Assembly (NCBI GenBank): GCA_022449455.1
Contig: JAKUPL010000004.1
Coordinates: forward strand, 1-64,000
Direction of reading: 5' to 3'
Length of the DNA: 64,000 nucleotides
Origin: Alcanivorax sp.
GTDB taxonomy: Bacteria > Pseudomonadota > Gammaproteobacteria > Pseudomonadales > Alcanivoracaceae
Part shown: positions 26,252 through 34,061 of the stretch, in pieces
How the letters are laid out: each line of letters begins with the position of its first letter
Position numbering within the stretch: the first letter of the stretch is position 1
Notes under the pieces: model-generated
The model's input: the letters and a program-made list of their open reading frames with translations, nothing else
What the model was told of the DNA's origin: nothing
Databases searched by the model: none
Program-made: the position numbers and the translations under genes

Positions 26252-27880
26252 ATGAACGATAAATACAACAACGACAAATACCGGAACGGGCTGGACAGGA
26301 ACGCGGCCAACTACGCGGCGCTGACGCCCCTGTCTTTCCTGCGGCGCTCGGCCACCGTGTTTCCCGACAAGGTGGCGGTGATCGACGATGACATGACCCT
26401 GGACTACCGCACCTTCCTGGCCCGCTGCCGCCGGCTGGCGGCGGCGTTGGCGCAAAGCGGGGTGGGGCCCGGTGATACCGTGGCGGTGCTGGCGCCGAAC
26501 GGCCATGAACTGCTCGAGGCCCACTATGGCGTGGCCCTGGCCGGCGCCGTGCTGAACGCGCTCAACAGCCGCCTGGACGGTGCCAGCCTGGGGTTCATCC
26601 TGGACCATGGCGAGGCCCGGGTGCTGATCTACGACAGCGAATACGAAGCGGTGATCAAGGACGCCCTGGCCGGCCTGGTGACACCGCCGCGGACCGTCGC
26701 CATCGAGCGCGACGGCGGCCCCGCCAGCCTGGACGGCCCGCGCTACGAAGCCTGGTTGGACGCCGCCGGCGACCCGGGCGACTGGCGCGCGCCGACGGAC
26801 GAGTGGGACGCCATCACCCTCAACTACACCTCCGGCACCACCGGCAATCCCAAGGGCGTGGTCTACCACCATCGCGGTGCTTACCTGGCGGCCATGAGCA
26901 ACGCCATGGCGTTCGAGATGAACGCCGACACCGTCTACCTGTGGACCCTGCCCATGTTTCATTGCAACGGCTGGGGCTACACCTGGGCGATCACCGCCGT
27001 GGGTGGCACCCATGTGTGCCTGCGCAAGGTGGACGCGGACCTGATCTACCGACGCATGGAAGAGCACGGAGTGACCCATCTGTGCGGCGCGCCGGTGGTG
27101 CTCAACATGCTGCTGGCGGACATGGATCAGCGTGGCCGGGCGTTGAGCCGGTCGGCCCGTTTCGCCCTGGGCGGCGCGGCGCCGCCCAGTTCGGTGATCC
27201 GCAAGGCCGGTGAGCTGGGCTTCGACATCACCCATCTCTATGGCCTGACCGAAACCTTCGGCCCGGCCACCCTGTGCGTGCCGCAACCGGACTGGGCGGC
27301 GCTGCCCACCGAGCAACTGGCCGGGCGCATGGCCCGTCAGGGGGTGATCAACTTCGCCGTCAACGACGCCCGGGTCTACGACCACGATCGCCGCCGGGTG
27401 GCGCCGGCGGACGGCGAGACCCTGGGCGAGATCCAGCTGCGCGGCAACACCCTGATGAAGGGCTATCTCAAGAATCCGGAGACCACCGCCGAGGCGTTCC
27501 GTGATGGCTGGTACAACACCGGCGACCTGGCGGTGATGCACCCGGATAACTACATCGAGATCAAGGACCGCGCCAAGGACGTGATCATTTCCGGCGGCGA
27601 GAACATCTCCAGCCTGGAAGTGGAGGAAGTGCTTTATCAGCACCCGGGCGTCTCGGAGGCGGCGGTGGTGGCCATGGCCGATGAGAAGTGGGGCGAGGTG
27701 CCCTGCGCCTTTATCGACCCGCGCCCCGGCCCGGAGCTGGACCTGGACGAACTGATCGGCTTTTGCCGGGAGCGGCTGGCCGGCTTCAAGATTCCCCAAA
27801 AGGTGGTGCTGGGCGCGCTACCGAAAACCGTGACCGGGAAGATTCGCAAGAACGTGCTGCGCGACCGCCTGGCCGGTTAG
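26252..27880 (+). CDS. fatty acyl-CoA synthetase (AlkK-like AMP-forming ligase)
   Basis: 542 residues, typical of medium-chain AlkK-type ligases. Adenylate-forming motifs are present: YTSGTTGNPKGVVYHHRG near residue 192, YGLTETFGPA near 330, GWYNTGDLAV near 418, KDVIISGGENISSLEVEE near 440 and the catalytic lysine in PKTVTGKIRKNVL near the C-terminus. It activates a carboxylic acid with CoA. The Liv-type transporter genes that follow on the same strand suggest that an imported acid is activated on entry; in a hydrocarbon degrader this may be a fatty or aromatic acid. Confidence 0.88.
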   Translation: MNDKYNNDKYRNGLDRNAANYAALTPLSFLRRSATVFPDKVAVIDDDMTLDYRTFLARCRRLAAALAQSGVGPGDTVAVLAPNGHELLEAHYGVALAGAVLNALNSRLDGASLGFILDHGEARVLIYDSEYEAVIKDALAGLVTPPRTVAIERDGGPASLDGPRYEAWLDAAGDPGDWRAPTDEWDAITLNYTSGTTGNPKGVVYHHRGAYLAAMSNAMAFEMNADTVYLWTLPMFHCNGWGYTWAITAVGGTHVCLRKVDADLIYRRMEEHGVTHLCGAPVVLNMLLADMDQRGRALSRSARFALGGAAPPSSVIRKAGELGFDITHLYGLTETFGPATLCVPQPDWAALPTEQLAGRMARQGVINFAVNDARVYDHDRRRVAPADGETLGEIQLRGNTLMKGYLKNPETTAEAFRDGWYNTGDLAVMHPDNYIEIKDRAKDVIISGGENISSLEVEEVLYQHPGVSEAAVVAMADEKWGEVPCAFIDPRPGPELDLDELIGFCRERLAGFKIPQKVVLGALPKTVTGKIRKNVLRDRLAG

Positions 27881-27931
27881 CCACGGGACAAAACATACGA
27901 CAACAACACTGATAAAAAGAGAGGACCCGTC

Positions 27932-29155
27932 ATGCAACTGCTCAAACCCGCACGACTCCTGATGACGCTGGTGGCCGTTACCGGCCTGGCCGGCGCCCCC
28001 GCCTGGGCGGACGACGATCCGATCCGCATCGGCGCCATCTATATTCTGTCCGGCAGCGCCGCCAACTACGGCAAGTTCGCCCAGCAGGGCATTCAACTGG
28101 CCATCGACGAAATCAACCAGGATGGCGGCGTGATGGGCCGCGACCTGGAAGTGATCACCGAGGACAGCCAGGGCAAGGCATCGGTGGCGATCCAGGCGGC
28201 CCGCAAGCTGGTTTACCAGGATCAGGCCGACGTGCTGATGGGGCTGGACAGCTCCGGCGTGGCCCAGGGCCTGGTGCCGGTGATGCCGGAACTGAAGAAG
28301 CCGCTGATCATCACCCACGCCGCCACCCCGGACGTGACCGGCAAACTCTGTAACGCCTACACCTACCGGATCAGTAACAACGTGGCGCAGAACATGAAGG
28401 CCGCCGCCATCATCGCCGGGGAAACCGGCGCCAAACGCTGGACCACCATCGGCCCGGACTATGCGTTCGGCCATCAGTCCTGGGAGTTTTTCGGCAAGGC
28501 GCTCAAGGAAGCCAACCCGGACGTGGAGCTGATGAGCGACACCGCCTTCCCGCGCTTCGGGGCCGAGGACTTCACCCCGTTCATCAATGGCGTAATGGCC
28601 GCCAAGCCGGATGGCGTGCTGATCTCGGTGTGGGGCGGCGACCTGGTCAACTTCGTACGCCAGGCCAACAACCTGGGCTTCTTCGAGCAGGACATGGAAA
28701 TCATGTTCACCGTGGGCGCCGCCACCGAGGTGCTGTCCGCCTTGGGTGAGCAGATGCCGGAAGGCGTGTGGCTGTCCACCCGCTACTGGTACGACGGCTT
28801 CGACAACGACGTGAACAAGCGCTTCGTCAGTGCCTACATCGATCGCTACGGCGTGCCGCCCAGCTACAACGCGGAAGGCGCCTACGCGGCCGTATACGCC
28901 TACAAAAAAGCCATTGAGAGCGCCGGTTCCACCGACGGCGACAAACTGGCGCAAACCCTCAGCGGCATGAGCCTGGACGCGCCCAACGGCACCATCGCCT
29001 TCCGCGCCGGCGACCATCAGGCGCTGGTCGGTCCCAACTGGGGCAAGTCCGGCCCGATGAACGAGAAGCACGGCATCCGCACCCTGGCGGACCTGCGCAT
29101 CCTCGACGGCGAGAAGGTTTCCCGCACCATCGAGGAAACCGGCTGCCAGCTCTGA
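27932..29155 (+). CDS. branched-chain amino acid-type ABC transporter, periplasmic binding protein (LivK-like)
   Basis: 407 residues with a signal peptide cleaved after PAWA (about residue 26). The mature protein has the Peripla_BP_6 pattern: IRIGAIYILSGSAANYG, then AIDEINQDGGVMGRDLEVITED near 55-75. Homologues in ligase-linked clusters often bind aromatic or fatty acids rather than amino acids, so the substrate is open. RBS GAGAGGAC. First gene of a five-gene ABC system. Confidence 0.88.
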   Translation: MQLLKPARLLMTLVAVTGLAGAPAWADDDPIRIGAIYILSGSAANYGKFAQQGIQLAIDEINQDGGVMGRDLEVITEDSQGKASVAIQAARKLVYQDQADVLMGLDSSGVAQGLVPVMPELKKPLIITHAATPDVTGKLCNAYTYRISNNVAQNMKAAAIIAGETGAKRWTTIGPDYAFGHQSWEFFGKALKEANPDVELMSDTAFPRFGAEDFTPFINGVMAAKPDGVLISVWGGDLVNFVRQANNLGFFEQDMEIMFTVGAATEVLSALGEQMPEGVWLSTRYWYDGFDNDVNKRFVSAYIDRYGVPPSYNAEGAYAAVYAYKKAIESAGSTDGDKLAQTLSGMSLDAPNGTIAFRAGDHQALVGPNWGKSGPMNEKHGIRTLADLRILDGEKVSRTIEETGCQL

Positions 29156-29166
29156 ACACCCTGATG

Positions 29167-29186
29167 CCGCCGGCCCCGGCCGGCGG
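29167..29186 (+). other. intra-operon hairpin after the binding-protein gene
   Basis: CCGCCGG (29167-29173) and CCGGCGG (29180-29186) form a 7-bp stem with a 6-base loop just after the binding-protein stop. No T-run follows. Such stems commonly protect the binding-protein mRNA and lower expression of the permease genes. Confidence 0.6.
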
Positions 29187-29220
29187 TTCCCTTCCCTGAA
29201 TTCCGTGTTACGGGGGTGTC

Positions 29221-30093
29221 ATGTCCGGCTTTGGCGCGGCTTTACTCAATAGTCTGGATATCGGCCTGCTGCTGTTCGTGATCGCGGTGGGTCTGAACAT
29301 CGTGTTCGGCGTGCTCAACGTGATCAATTTCGCGCACGGCGCGCTGTATATGCTCGGGGCCTATCTGGCCTATACCCTGATCAATCTGGTCGGTCTGTCG
29401 TTCTGGCCCACCTTGCTGCTGGCGCCGCTGGGCGTGGCGGCGGTGGCGGTGCTGATCGACCGGCTGGTGCTGCGGTTCATCTATCAGCGCGATGTGGCGG
29501 ACAGTCTGCTGCTGACCTTCGCGCTGCTGCTGATCATCAACGAATCGGTGCGCTCCATCTGGGGCTCCGGCATCCACGTGGTGGAACCGCCGCCGATTCT
29601 GCAGGGCACCGTGCGTGTGTTTGGCGGGCCCAGCTATCCGATTTACAGCCTGTTCGTGATTCTGGTGGGGCTGCTGTTGTTGGCCGGTCTCTGGTATCTG
29701 TTCAACCGCACCCGGGTGGGACGCATCATGCGCGCCGCCGCCCTGGACCGGGACATGGCGGAAGCGTTGGGCATCAACACCAAGCGCGTGGTCACTGGCG
29801 TGTTCGCCTTCGGTGCCTGGCTGGCGGCGGTGGGCGGCGCGGTAGCGGCTCCCATGCGCGCCATCGACCCGGGCATGGGCGACAAGATCATTATCGAGTC
29901 CTTTATCGTGGTGGTGATCGGTGGTCTGGGCAGTTTCCCCGGCGCGCTGATCGGTGCCCTGGCGCTGGGCCTGATGCACGGCTTCGGCGGGCGCTATATG
30001 CCCGAGATCAACATGCTGCTGCCGTTCGTGGGCATGGCGCTGGTGCTGCTGTTCAAACCCACCGGCATCATGGGCAAGGGGGCCACCGCATGA
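29221..30093 (+). CDS. branched-chain-type ABC transporter permease (LivH-like)
   Basis: 290 residues with about eight membrane segments. LivH features: NVINFAHGALYMLGAYLAY near 35-55, GRIMRAAALDRDMAEALGINT near 165-185 (the EAA-like loop contacting the ATPase) and VVIGGLGSFPGALIGALALG near 225-245. It forms the pore with the next gene product; the two overlap by four bases. Confidence 0.92.
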   Translation: MSGFGAALLNSLDIGLLLFVIAVGLNIVFGVLNVINFAHGALYMLGAYLAYTLINLVGLSFWPTLLLAPLGVAAVAVLIDRLVLRFIYQRDVADSLLLTFALLLIINESVRSIWGSGIHVVEPPPILQGTVRVFGGPSYPIYSLFVILVGLLLLAGLWYLFNRTRVGRIMRAAALDRDMAEALGINTKRVVTGVFAFGAWLAAVGGAVAAPMRAIDPGMGDKIIIESFIVVVIGGLGSFPGALIGALALGLMHGFGGRYMPEINMLLPFVGMALVLLFKPTGIMGKGATA

Positions 30094-31034
30094 AACAGAC
30101 GATTCTGCTCGGCGCGCTGCTGGTGGCCCTGATCGGGCTGGTGGCGTTGCCCTGGTTCGCGCCGTATTTCTATATTTTCATCGTCACCGAAATCCTGATC
30201 ATGGGGTTGTTCGCCGCCAGTTTTAATCTGGTGTTCGGCTATACCGGCATGCTCAGTTTCGGCCACGCGGCGTTCTTCGGCGTCGGCTGCTATGCCACCG
30301 CCATGACCTTGCTGCATCTGAAATGGCCATTTCTCTATTGCCTGGTGCTGTCGGTGGGCGCCGGCGCGCTGCTGGCGCTGGTGATCGGCTTTTTCAGCGT
30401 GCGCCTCAACGAAGTGTATTTCGCCATGCTGACCCTGGCGTTCGGCATGATGGTGTTCTCGGTGGCCCATCACTGGCGTTCGGTGACCAACGGCAGCGAC
30501 GGCATCGCCGGCTTCACCCTGGGGGACTTCGGCCTGGGGCTCGACCTGACACTGGGTAACCCGGCGGTCTACTACCATGTGGTGCTGGTGTTCGTGGTGG
30601 TGGCCGCGGCGGTGCTCTATCTGATCGGTCGGTCCTCGTTCGGCATGATCCTGCAGGCGATCCGTCAGAACCCGGAACGGGTGGCGTTCTGTGGCCTCAA
30701 TGTGCGCAGCTACCGGCTGGCCGCCTTTACCCTCGGCGGCGCCTTCGCCGGCCTGGCCGGCGGCCTGATGGCCCCGTTCCTGCGCGTGGCCAGCCCGGAA
30801 ATGCTGCACTGGTCCACCTCGGCGGAACCGGTGCTGATGTCGATCCTGGGCGGCACCGGCTATTTTCTCGGCCCCTTCGTGGGCTCGGCCATGTTCATCC
30901 TGCTGGAGACCTGGATCACCAGCATCACCCAGGCGTGGATGCTGTTCCTCGGCATCGTGCTGGCGCTGATGGTGATGTTCTTCCGGCGTGGCCTGCTGGG
31001 CACCTTCCTCGACTGGTGGCTGGAGCGAAAATGA
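30090..31034 (+). CDS. branched-chain-type ABC transporter permease (LivM-like)
   Basis: 314 residues, hydrophobic, with LivM signatures: FNLVFGYTGMLSFGHAAFFG near 45-65, YFAMLTLAFGMM near 108, LQAIRQNPERVAFCGLNVRSY near 188-208 and LGGTGYFLGPFVGSA near 255. It pairs with the LivH-like permease. The stop overlaps the ATPase start by four bases (ATGA). Confidence 0.92.
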   Translation: MKQTILLGALLVALIGLVALPWFAPYFYIFIVTEILIMGLFAASFNLVFGYTGMLSFGHAAFFGVGCYATAMTLLHLKWPFLYCLVLSVGAGALLALVIGFFSVRLNEVYFAMLTLAFGMMVFSVAHHWRSVTNGSDGIAGFTLGDFGLGLDLTLGNPAVYYHVVLVFVVVAAAVLYLIGRSSFGMILQAIRQNPERVAFCGLNVRSYRLAAFTLGGAFAGLAGGLMAPFLRVASPEMLHWSTSAEPVLMSILGGTGYFLGPFVGSAMFILLETWITSITQAWMLFLGIVLALMVMFFRRGLLGTFLDWWLERK

Positions 31035-31810
31035 GCGAACCGATTCTGAGCATCCAAGACCTGACCAAGCATTTCGGCGGCAACGCCGCGGTGTCCGGCA
31101 TCACCCTGGACGTACAGCCCCGCGAGACCCTGGCCATTATCGGCCCCAACGGCGCCGGCAAGACCACCTTCTACAATATGGTGTCCGGCCGCATGACGCC
31201 CACCCGTGGCAAGGTGCTGCTGGACGGCCGGGACATCACCGGCCTGCCGCCGCATCGCATCAGCCGCCTGGGCGTGTCGCGCTCGTTCCAGATCAACAAC
31301 ATCTTCACCGAGATGACGGTGCGCGAGAACGTGGAAGTGGCGCTGGCGGCGCTGCATCACCACAGCCGCCGCTGGTTCAACCTGGCGTCCCGCGACACCG
31401 TGCTCCAGGAAGAAGCCCAGGCGCTGCTGGACCGGCTGTCCATCGGCGGGCTGGCGGAGCGCCGCGCCGGCGTGATCAGCTACGGCGACAAGCGCCTGCT
31501 GGAAATCGCCGTGGTGCTGGCCACCCGGCCGCGTCTGGTGTTGCTGGATGAACCCACCGCCGGCATGACGCCGGATGAAACCCGCCGCGTCACCGGGCTG
31601 GTGAAATCCCTGGCCGACAGCGGCGACTACACCTTCCTGATCACCGAGCACGATATGGAGGTGGTGTTCAGCCTGGCCGACCGCATCCTGGTGATGCACC
31701 GGGGCGAGGCGCTGGTGGTGGGCACGCCGGAGGAGGTGCGCCGCCACCCGGAGGTGCGGCGCGCCTATCTGGGAGAAGAAGACGAAGAACAACAGGAGGC
31801 CGGCGCATGA
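31031..31810 (+). CDS. branched-chain-type ABC transporter ATP-binding protein (LivG-like)
   Basis: 259 residues. Walker A GPNGAGKTT near 38, the LivG-type Q-loop/insert (SRSFQINNIFTEMTVREN near 85-100), a degenerate signature (ISYGDKRLLEIAVVLA), Walker B LVLLDEPTAGMTPDE near 160-175 and the H-loop histidine in ITEHDMEVVF. ATG 31031 overlaps the permease gene; the longer upstream reading lies in the permease and is rejected. Confidence 0.92.
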   Translation: MSEPILSIQDLTKHFGGNAAVSGITLDVQPRETLAIIGPNGAGKTTFYNMVSGRMTPTRGKVLLDGRDITGLPPHRISRLGVSRSFQINNIFTEMTVRENVEVALAALHHHSRRWFNLASRDTVLQEEAQALLDRLSIGGLAERRAGVISYGDKRLLEIAVVLATRPRLVLLDEPTAGMTPDETRRVTGLVKSLADSGDYTFLITEHDMEVVFSLADRILVMHRGEALVVGTPEEVRRHPEVRRAYLGEEDEEQQEAGA

Positions 31811-32511
31811 TCCTTCAACTTGATGACGTGCACACCTACTACGGCGAGAGCCAGGCCCTGCAGGGCGTGACCCTGGCGCTCAACGAGGGTGAGACCGTGT
31901 GCCTGCTGGGGCGCAACGGCGCCGGCAAAAGCACCACCCTGAAAAGCATCGTGGGGCTGACGCCGCCGCGCCGGGGCACGGTCACCTGGCAGGGCCGCGG
32001 CATCACCCGCCTGGCGCCGCACCGCATCGCGCGGCTGGGCATCGGCTATGTGCCGGAGGATCGGCGCATCTTTCCCGGCCTGAGCGTGCGCGAGAACCTG
32101 GACGTGGCGGACCGGCGCGGCCCCGGCGGCGAGAACGCCTGGAGCGTGGAACGGATTTTCGACGAGTATCCGATGCTGGCGGAACTGGCTGACCAGGACG
32201 GCGCCACCCTGTCCGGCGGCCAGCAGCAGATGCTGGCGGTGGCCCGTTCGCTGATGATCGAACCGCGCCTGCTGCTGCTGGACGAGCCCAACGAAGGGCT
32301 GGCGCCGGTGATCGTGCAGCAGATCGGACGTTTAATCGATGATCTGTCGCGCACCACCACCATCCTGTTCACTGATCAGAGCGTGCACTTTGCCCTCAAG
32401 CACGCCGACCGCGCCTACATTCTGGAAAAAGGCCGGGTGGTCCACGAGGCGCCCAGTGCCGAGCTGAAACAGGACGTGGACACCCAGAACCGTTTCCTGT
32501 CGGTCGCTTGA
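31807..32511 (+). CDS. branched-chain-type ABC transporter ATP-binding protein (LivF-like)
   Basis: 234 residues. Walker A GRNGAGKST near 36, signature LSGGQQQMLAVARSL near 138, Walker B LLLLDEPNEGLAPVI near 157-171. The LxxNEGLAP form of Walker B is diagnostic of LivF. It is last in the transporter operon, overlaps LivG by four bases and is followed by a terminator. Confidence 0.93.
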   Translation: MILQLDDVHTYYGESQALQGVTLALNEGETVCLLGRNGAGKSTTLKSIVGLTPPRRGTVTWQGRGITRLAPHRIARLGIGYVPEDRRIFPGLSVRENLDVADRRGPGGENAWSVERIFDEYPMLAELADQDGATLSGGQQQMLAVARSLMIEPRLLLLDEPNEGLAPVIVQQIGRLIDDLSRTTTILFTDQSVHFALKHADRAYILEKGRVVHEAPSAELKQDVDTQNRFLSVA

Positions 32512-32530
32512 GGGCCGGCGGCGAATCGGC

Positions 32531-32565
32531 GGCGGGGTTTGGTGCAACCGGCCCCGCCTCTTTTA
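32531..32565 (+). terminator. terminator of the Liv-type operon
   Basis: GGCGGGG (32531-32537) pairs perfectly with CCCCGCC (32552-32558) and is followed by TCTTTTA. Confidence 0.82.
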
Positions 32566-32596
32566 TACTCACCGCTTTTCAGCCCATTGACGGCCC

Positions 32597-33283
32597 ATGA
32601 TCACCGATTACGACGCCTTTAAAGTGGACCTGCGTCTGTCCAAGGAAGACATCTGCCGGGAGCTGTTCCGGCAGAACCAGGACAAGATTCGCATCAAGAA
32701 AGAAGCGGTGGCGGTGCGCAATTTGGTGCGAATCATCGATTCCACCCTGCGCCTGGCCAACTCCAAAGGCTTCCACGCCATGACCCTGCGCGACCTGTGC
32801 GCCGACTCCGGCCTCAGCATGGGCGGGCTGTACGCCTATATCCGCAACAAGGACGACCTGATCCATCTGATCCAGAGCCACGGCATTCTGCTCACCCGCC
32901 AGACTCTGCTCAGCCACACCCGGGAGATCGCCGACCCTCGGGACAAGCTGTTCACCGCCATCCAGGCGCACCTTTATCTCAGCGAGATCATGCGCGCCTG
33001 GTTCTACTTCTCCTACATGGAAGCCAAAAGTCTGCCGGAGAAAGAGAAGCGGGATGCCGTCGCCATCGAACGGGAAGTGGAAGACATCTTCCGTGCCATC
33101 ATCGAGGAAGGCATCGCCGCCGGCGCCTACCGCGACGTCAACGCCCGCTTGCTCGCCTCGCTGACCAAGGCGATGCTGCAGGACTGGTACCTCAAACGCG
33201 GCAAATACCGGGAACAGAAAATCTGCGTGAACCATTACGCCGAGGTGATCCGCGACGTGCTGGAGTGCTATCTGAATTCGTAG
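32597..33283 (+). CDS. TetR-family transcriptional regulator
   Basis: 228 residues with an N-terminal extension of about 40 residues before the helix-turn-helix (GFHAMTLRDLCADSGLSMGGLYAYIRNKDDLIHLI near 55-90). The DNA-binding part is typical TetR. It follows the ligase/ABC cluster after the terminator and is the obvious candidate regulator of it, perhaps sensing the CoA product. The stop codon sits in a hairpin shared with the convergent gene. Confidence 0.85.
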   Translation: MITDYDAFKVDLRLSKEDICRELFRQNQDKIRIKKEAVAVRNLVRIIDSTLRLANSKGFHAMTLRDLCADSGLSMGGLYAYIRNKDDLIHLIQSHGILLTRQTLLSHTREIADPRDKLFTAIQAHLYLSEIMRAWFYFSYMEAKSLPEKEKRDAVAIEREVEDIFRAIIEEGIAAGAYRDVNARLLASLTKAMLQDWYLKRGKYREQKICVNHYAEVIRDVLECYLNS

Positions 33284-33307
33284 GCGTGGTGGAAGCCACC
33301 GCGCCTA
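33281..33307. terminator. hairpin carrying the stop codons of two convergent genes
   Basis: TAGGCG-T-GGTGG (33281-33292), a 3-base loop, and CCACC-G-CGCCTA (33296-33307) form a 12-bp stem with one T-G pair. The first TAG ends the plus-strand TetR gene, and the mirrored CTA is the TAG of the minus-strand flavin reductase-like gene. No T-run follows, so it may act as a bidirectional transcript end or RNA-stabilising structure. Confidence 0.65.
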
Positions 33308-33931
33308 CCGGGTTTTGGGACGATACATCTGGAAGCGGGTCGCCTCGTTGACGGTGAAATAATCCGCCGGGCCGCCGGCGCGCAGGATCGGCTCGGCGGC
33401 GGCGGTGTCGTAGACGCCGTCCTTGAGAAGGTGCCGGGCGATGTGCACGCCCACCACCTCACCCAGCACCAGCCAGGTGTCGGTGTCGGTGCCGTCGGCG
33501 CCGGTCAGGCGCAGTACCTGGCTGAGGCGGCATTCGAAGGACACCGGGGTTTCCTTCACCCGGGGCACGTCGATGATCCGCGACGGCTCCGGCGTCAGAC
33601 CACTCAGCTCGAATTCATTCACTTCCGGTGCCACCGCCGCGCAGCTCTGGTTCATGGCCTCCGCCAGGGGGCGGGTGGCCAGGTTCCAGCCGAATTCCCC
33701 GGTGGCCTGGATGTTGCGCACGCTGTCCTTGTAGCCGATGCTGGCGAAGCCGACGATCGGCGGCCGGTAGTTGAAGGCGTTGAAGAAACTGTAGGGCGCC
33801 AGGTTGAGCACGCCGTCCGGGCTGTTCGAGGAAATCCAGCCGATCGGGCGGGGCGCCACCAGGGCGTTGAAGGGATCGTGGGGCAGGCCGTGGCCTTGCG
33901 CGGGCTGATAGAAATGAATGTCGTCGCTCAT
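33305..33931 (-). CDS. flavin reductase-like FMN-binding protein
   Basis: 208 residues with the split beta-barrel of the flavin_reduct/DIM6-NTAB family: ALVAPRPIGWISSNSPDGVLN near 25-45, LAPYSFFNAFNYRPPIVGFAS near 45-65, and NLATRPLAEAMN. The PRPIGWISS segment binds FMN. It probably reduces flavin or serves as an oxidoreductase partner; physiological substrate unknown. Confidence 0.87.
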   Translation of the reverse strand: MSDDIHFYQPAQGHGLPHDPFNALVAPRPIGWISSNSPDGVLNLAPYSFFNAFNYRPPIVGFASIGYKDSVRNIQATGEFGWNLATRPLAEAMNQSCAAVAPEVNEFELSGLTPEPSRIIDVPRVKETPVSFECRLSQVLRLTGADGTDTDTWLVLGEVVGVHIARHLLKDGVYDTAAAEPILRAGGPADYFTVNEATRFQMYRPKTR

Positions 33932-33991
33932 GGGGGCATGCTACCGCAGGCGGTAACGCGCGGGCCAGAAGTGACGTGAGCGGAAGCCGCT

Positions 33992-34052
33992 CGCGGTTGG
34001 ACGGCCGCTCCTACAGATAGGTGGTTCCGGTAGGAGCGGTCGTCCGACCGCG
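33992..34052. repeat. paired REP-like elements (inverted pair)
   Basis: Two 23-base arms (33992-34014 and 34030-34052) face each other around a 15-base centre and match at 20 of 23 positions. The core GTAGGAGCGGTCGTCCGACC carries its own internal palindrome, as in Pseudomonas-type REP sequences. They lie between the flavin reductase-like gene and the TonB receptor gene. Confidence 0.8.
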
Positions 34053-34061
34053 ATGCCAGCT

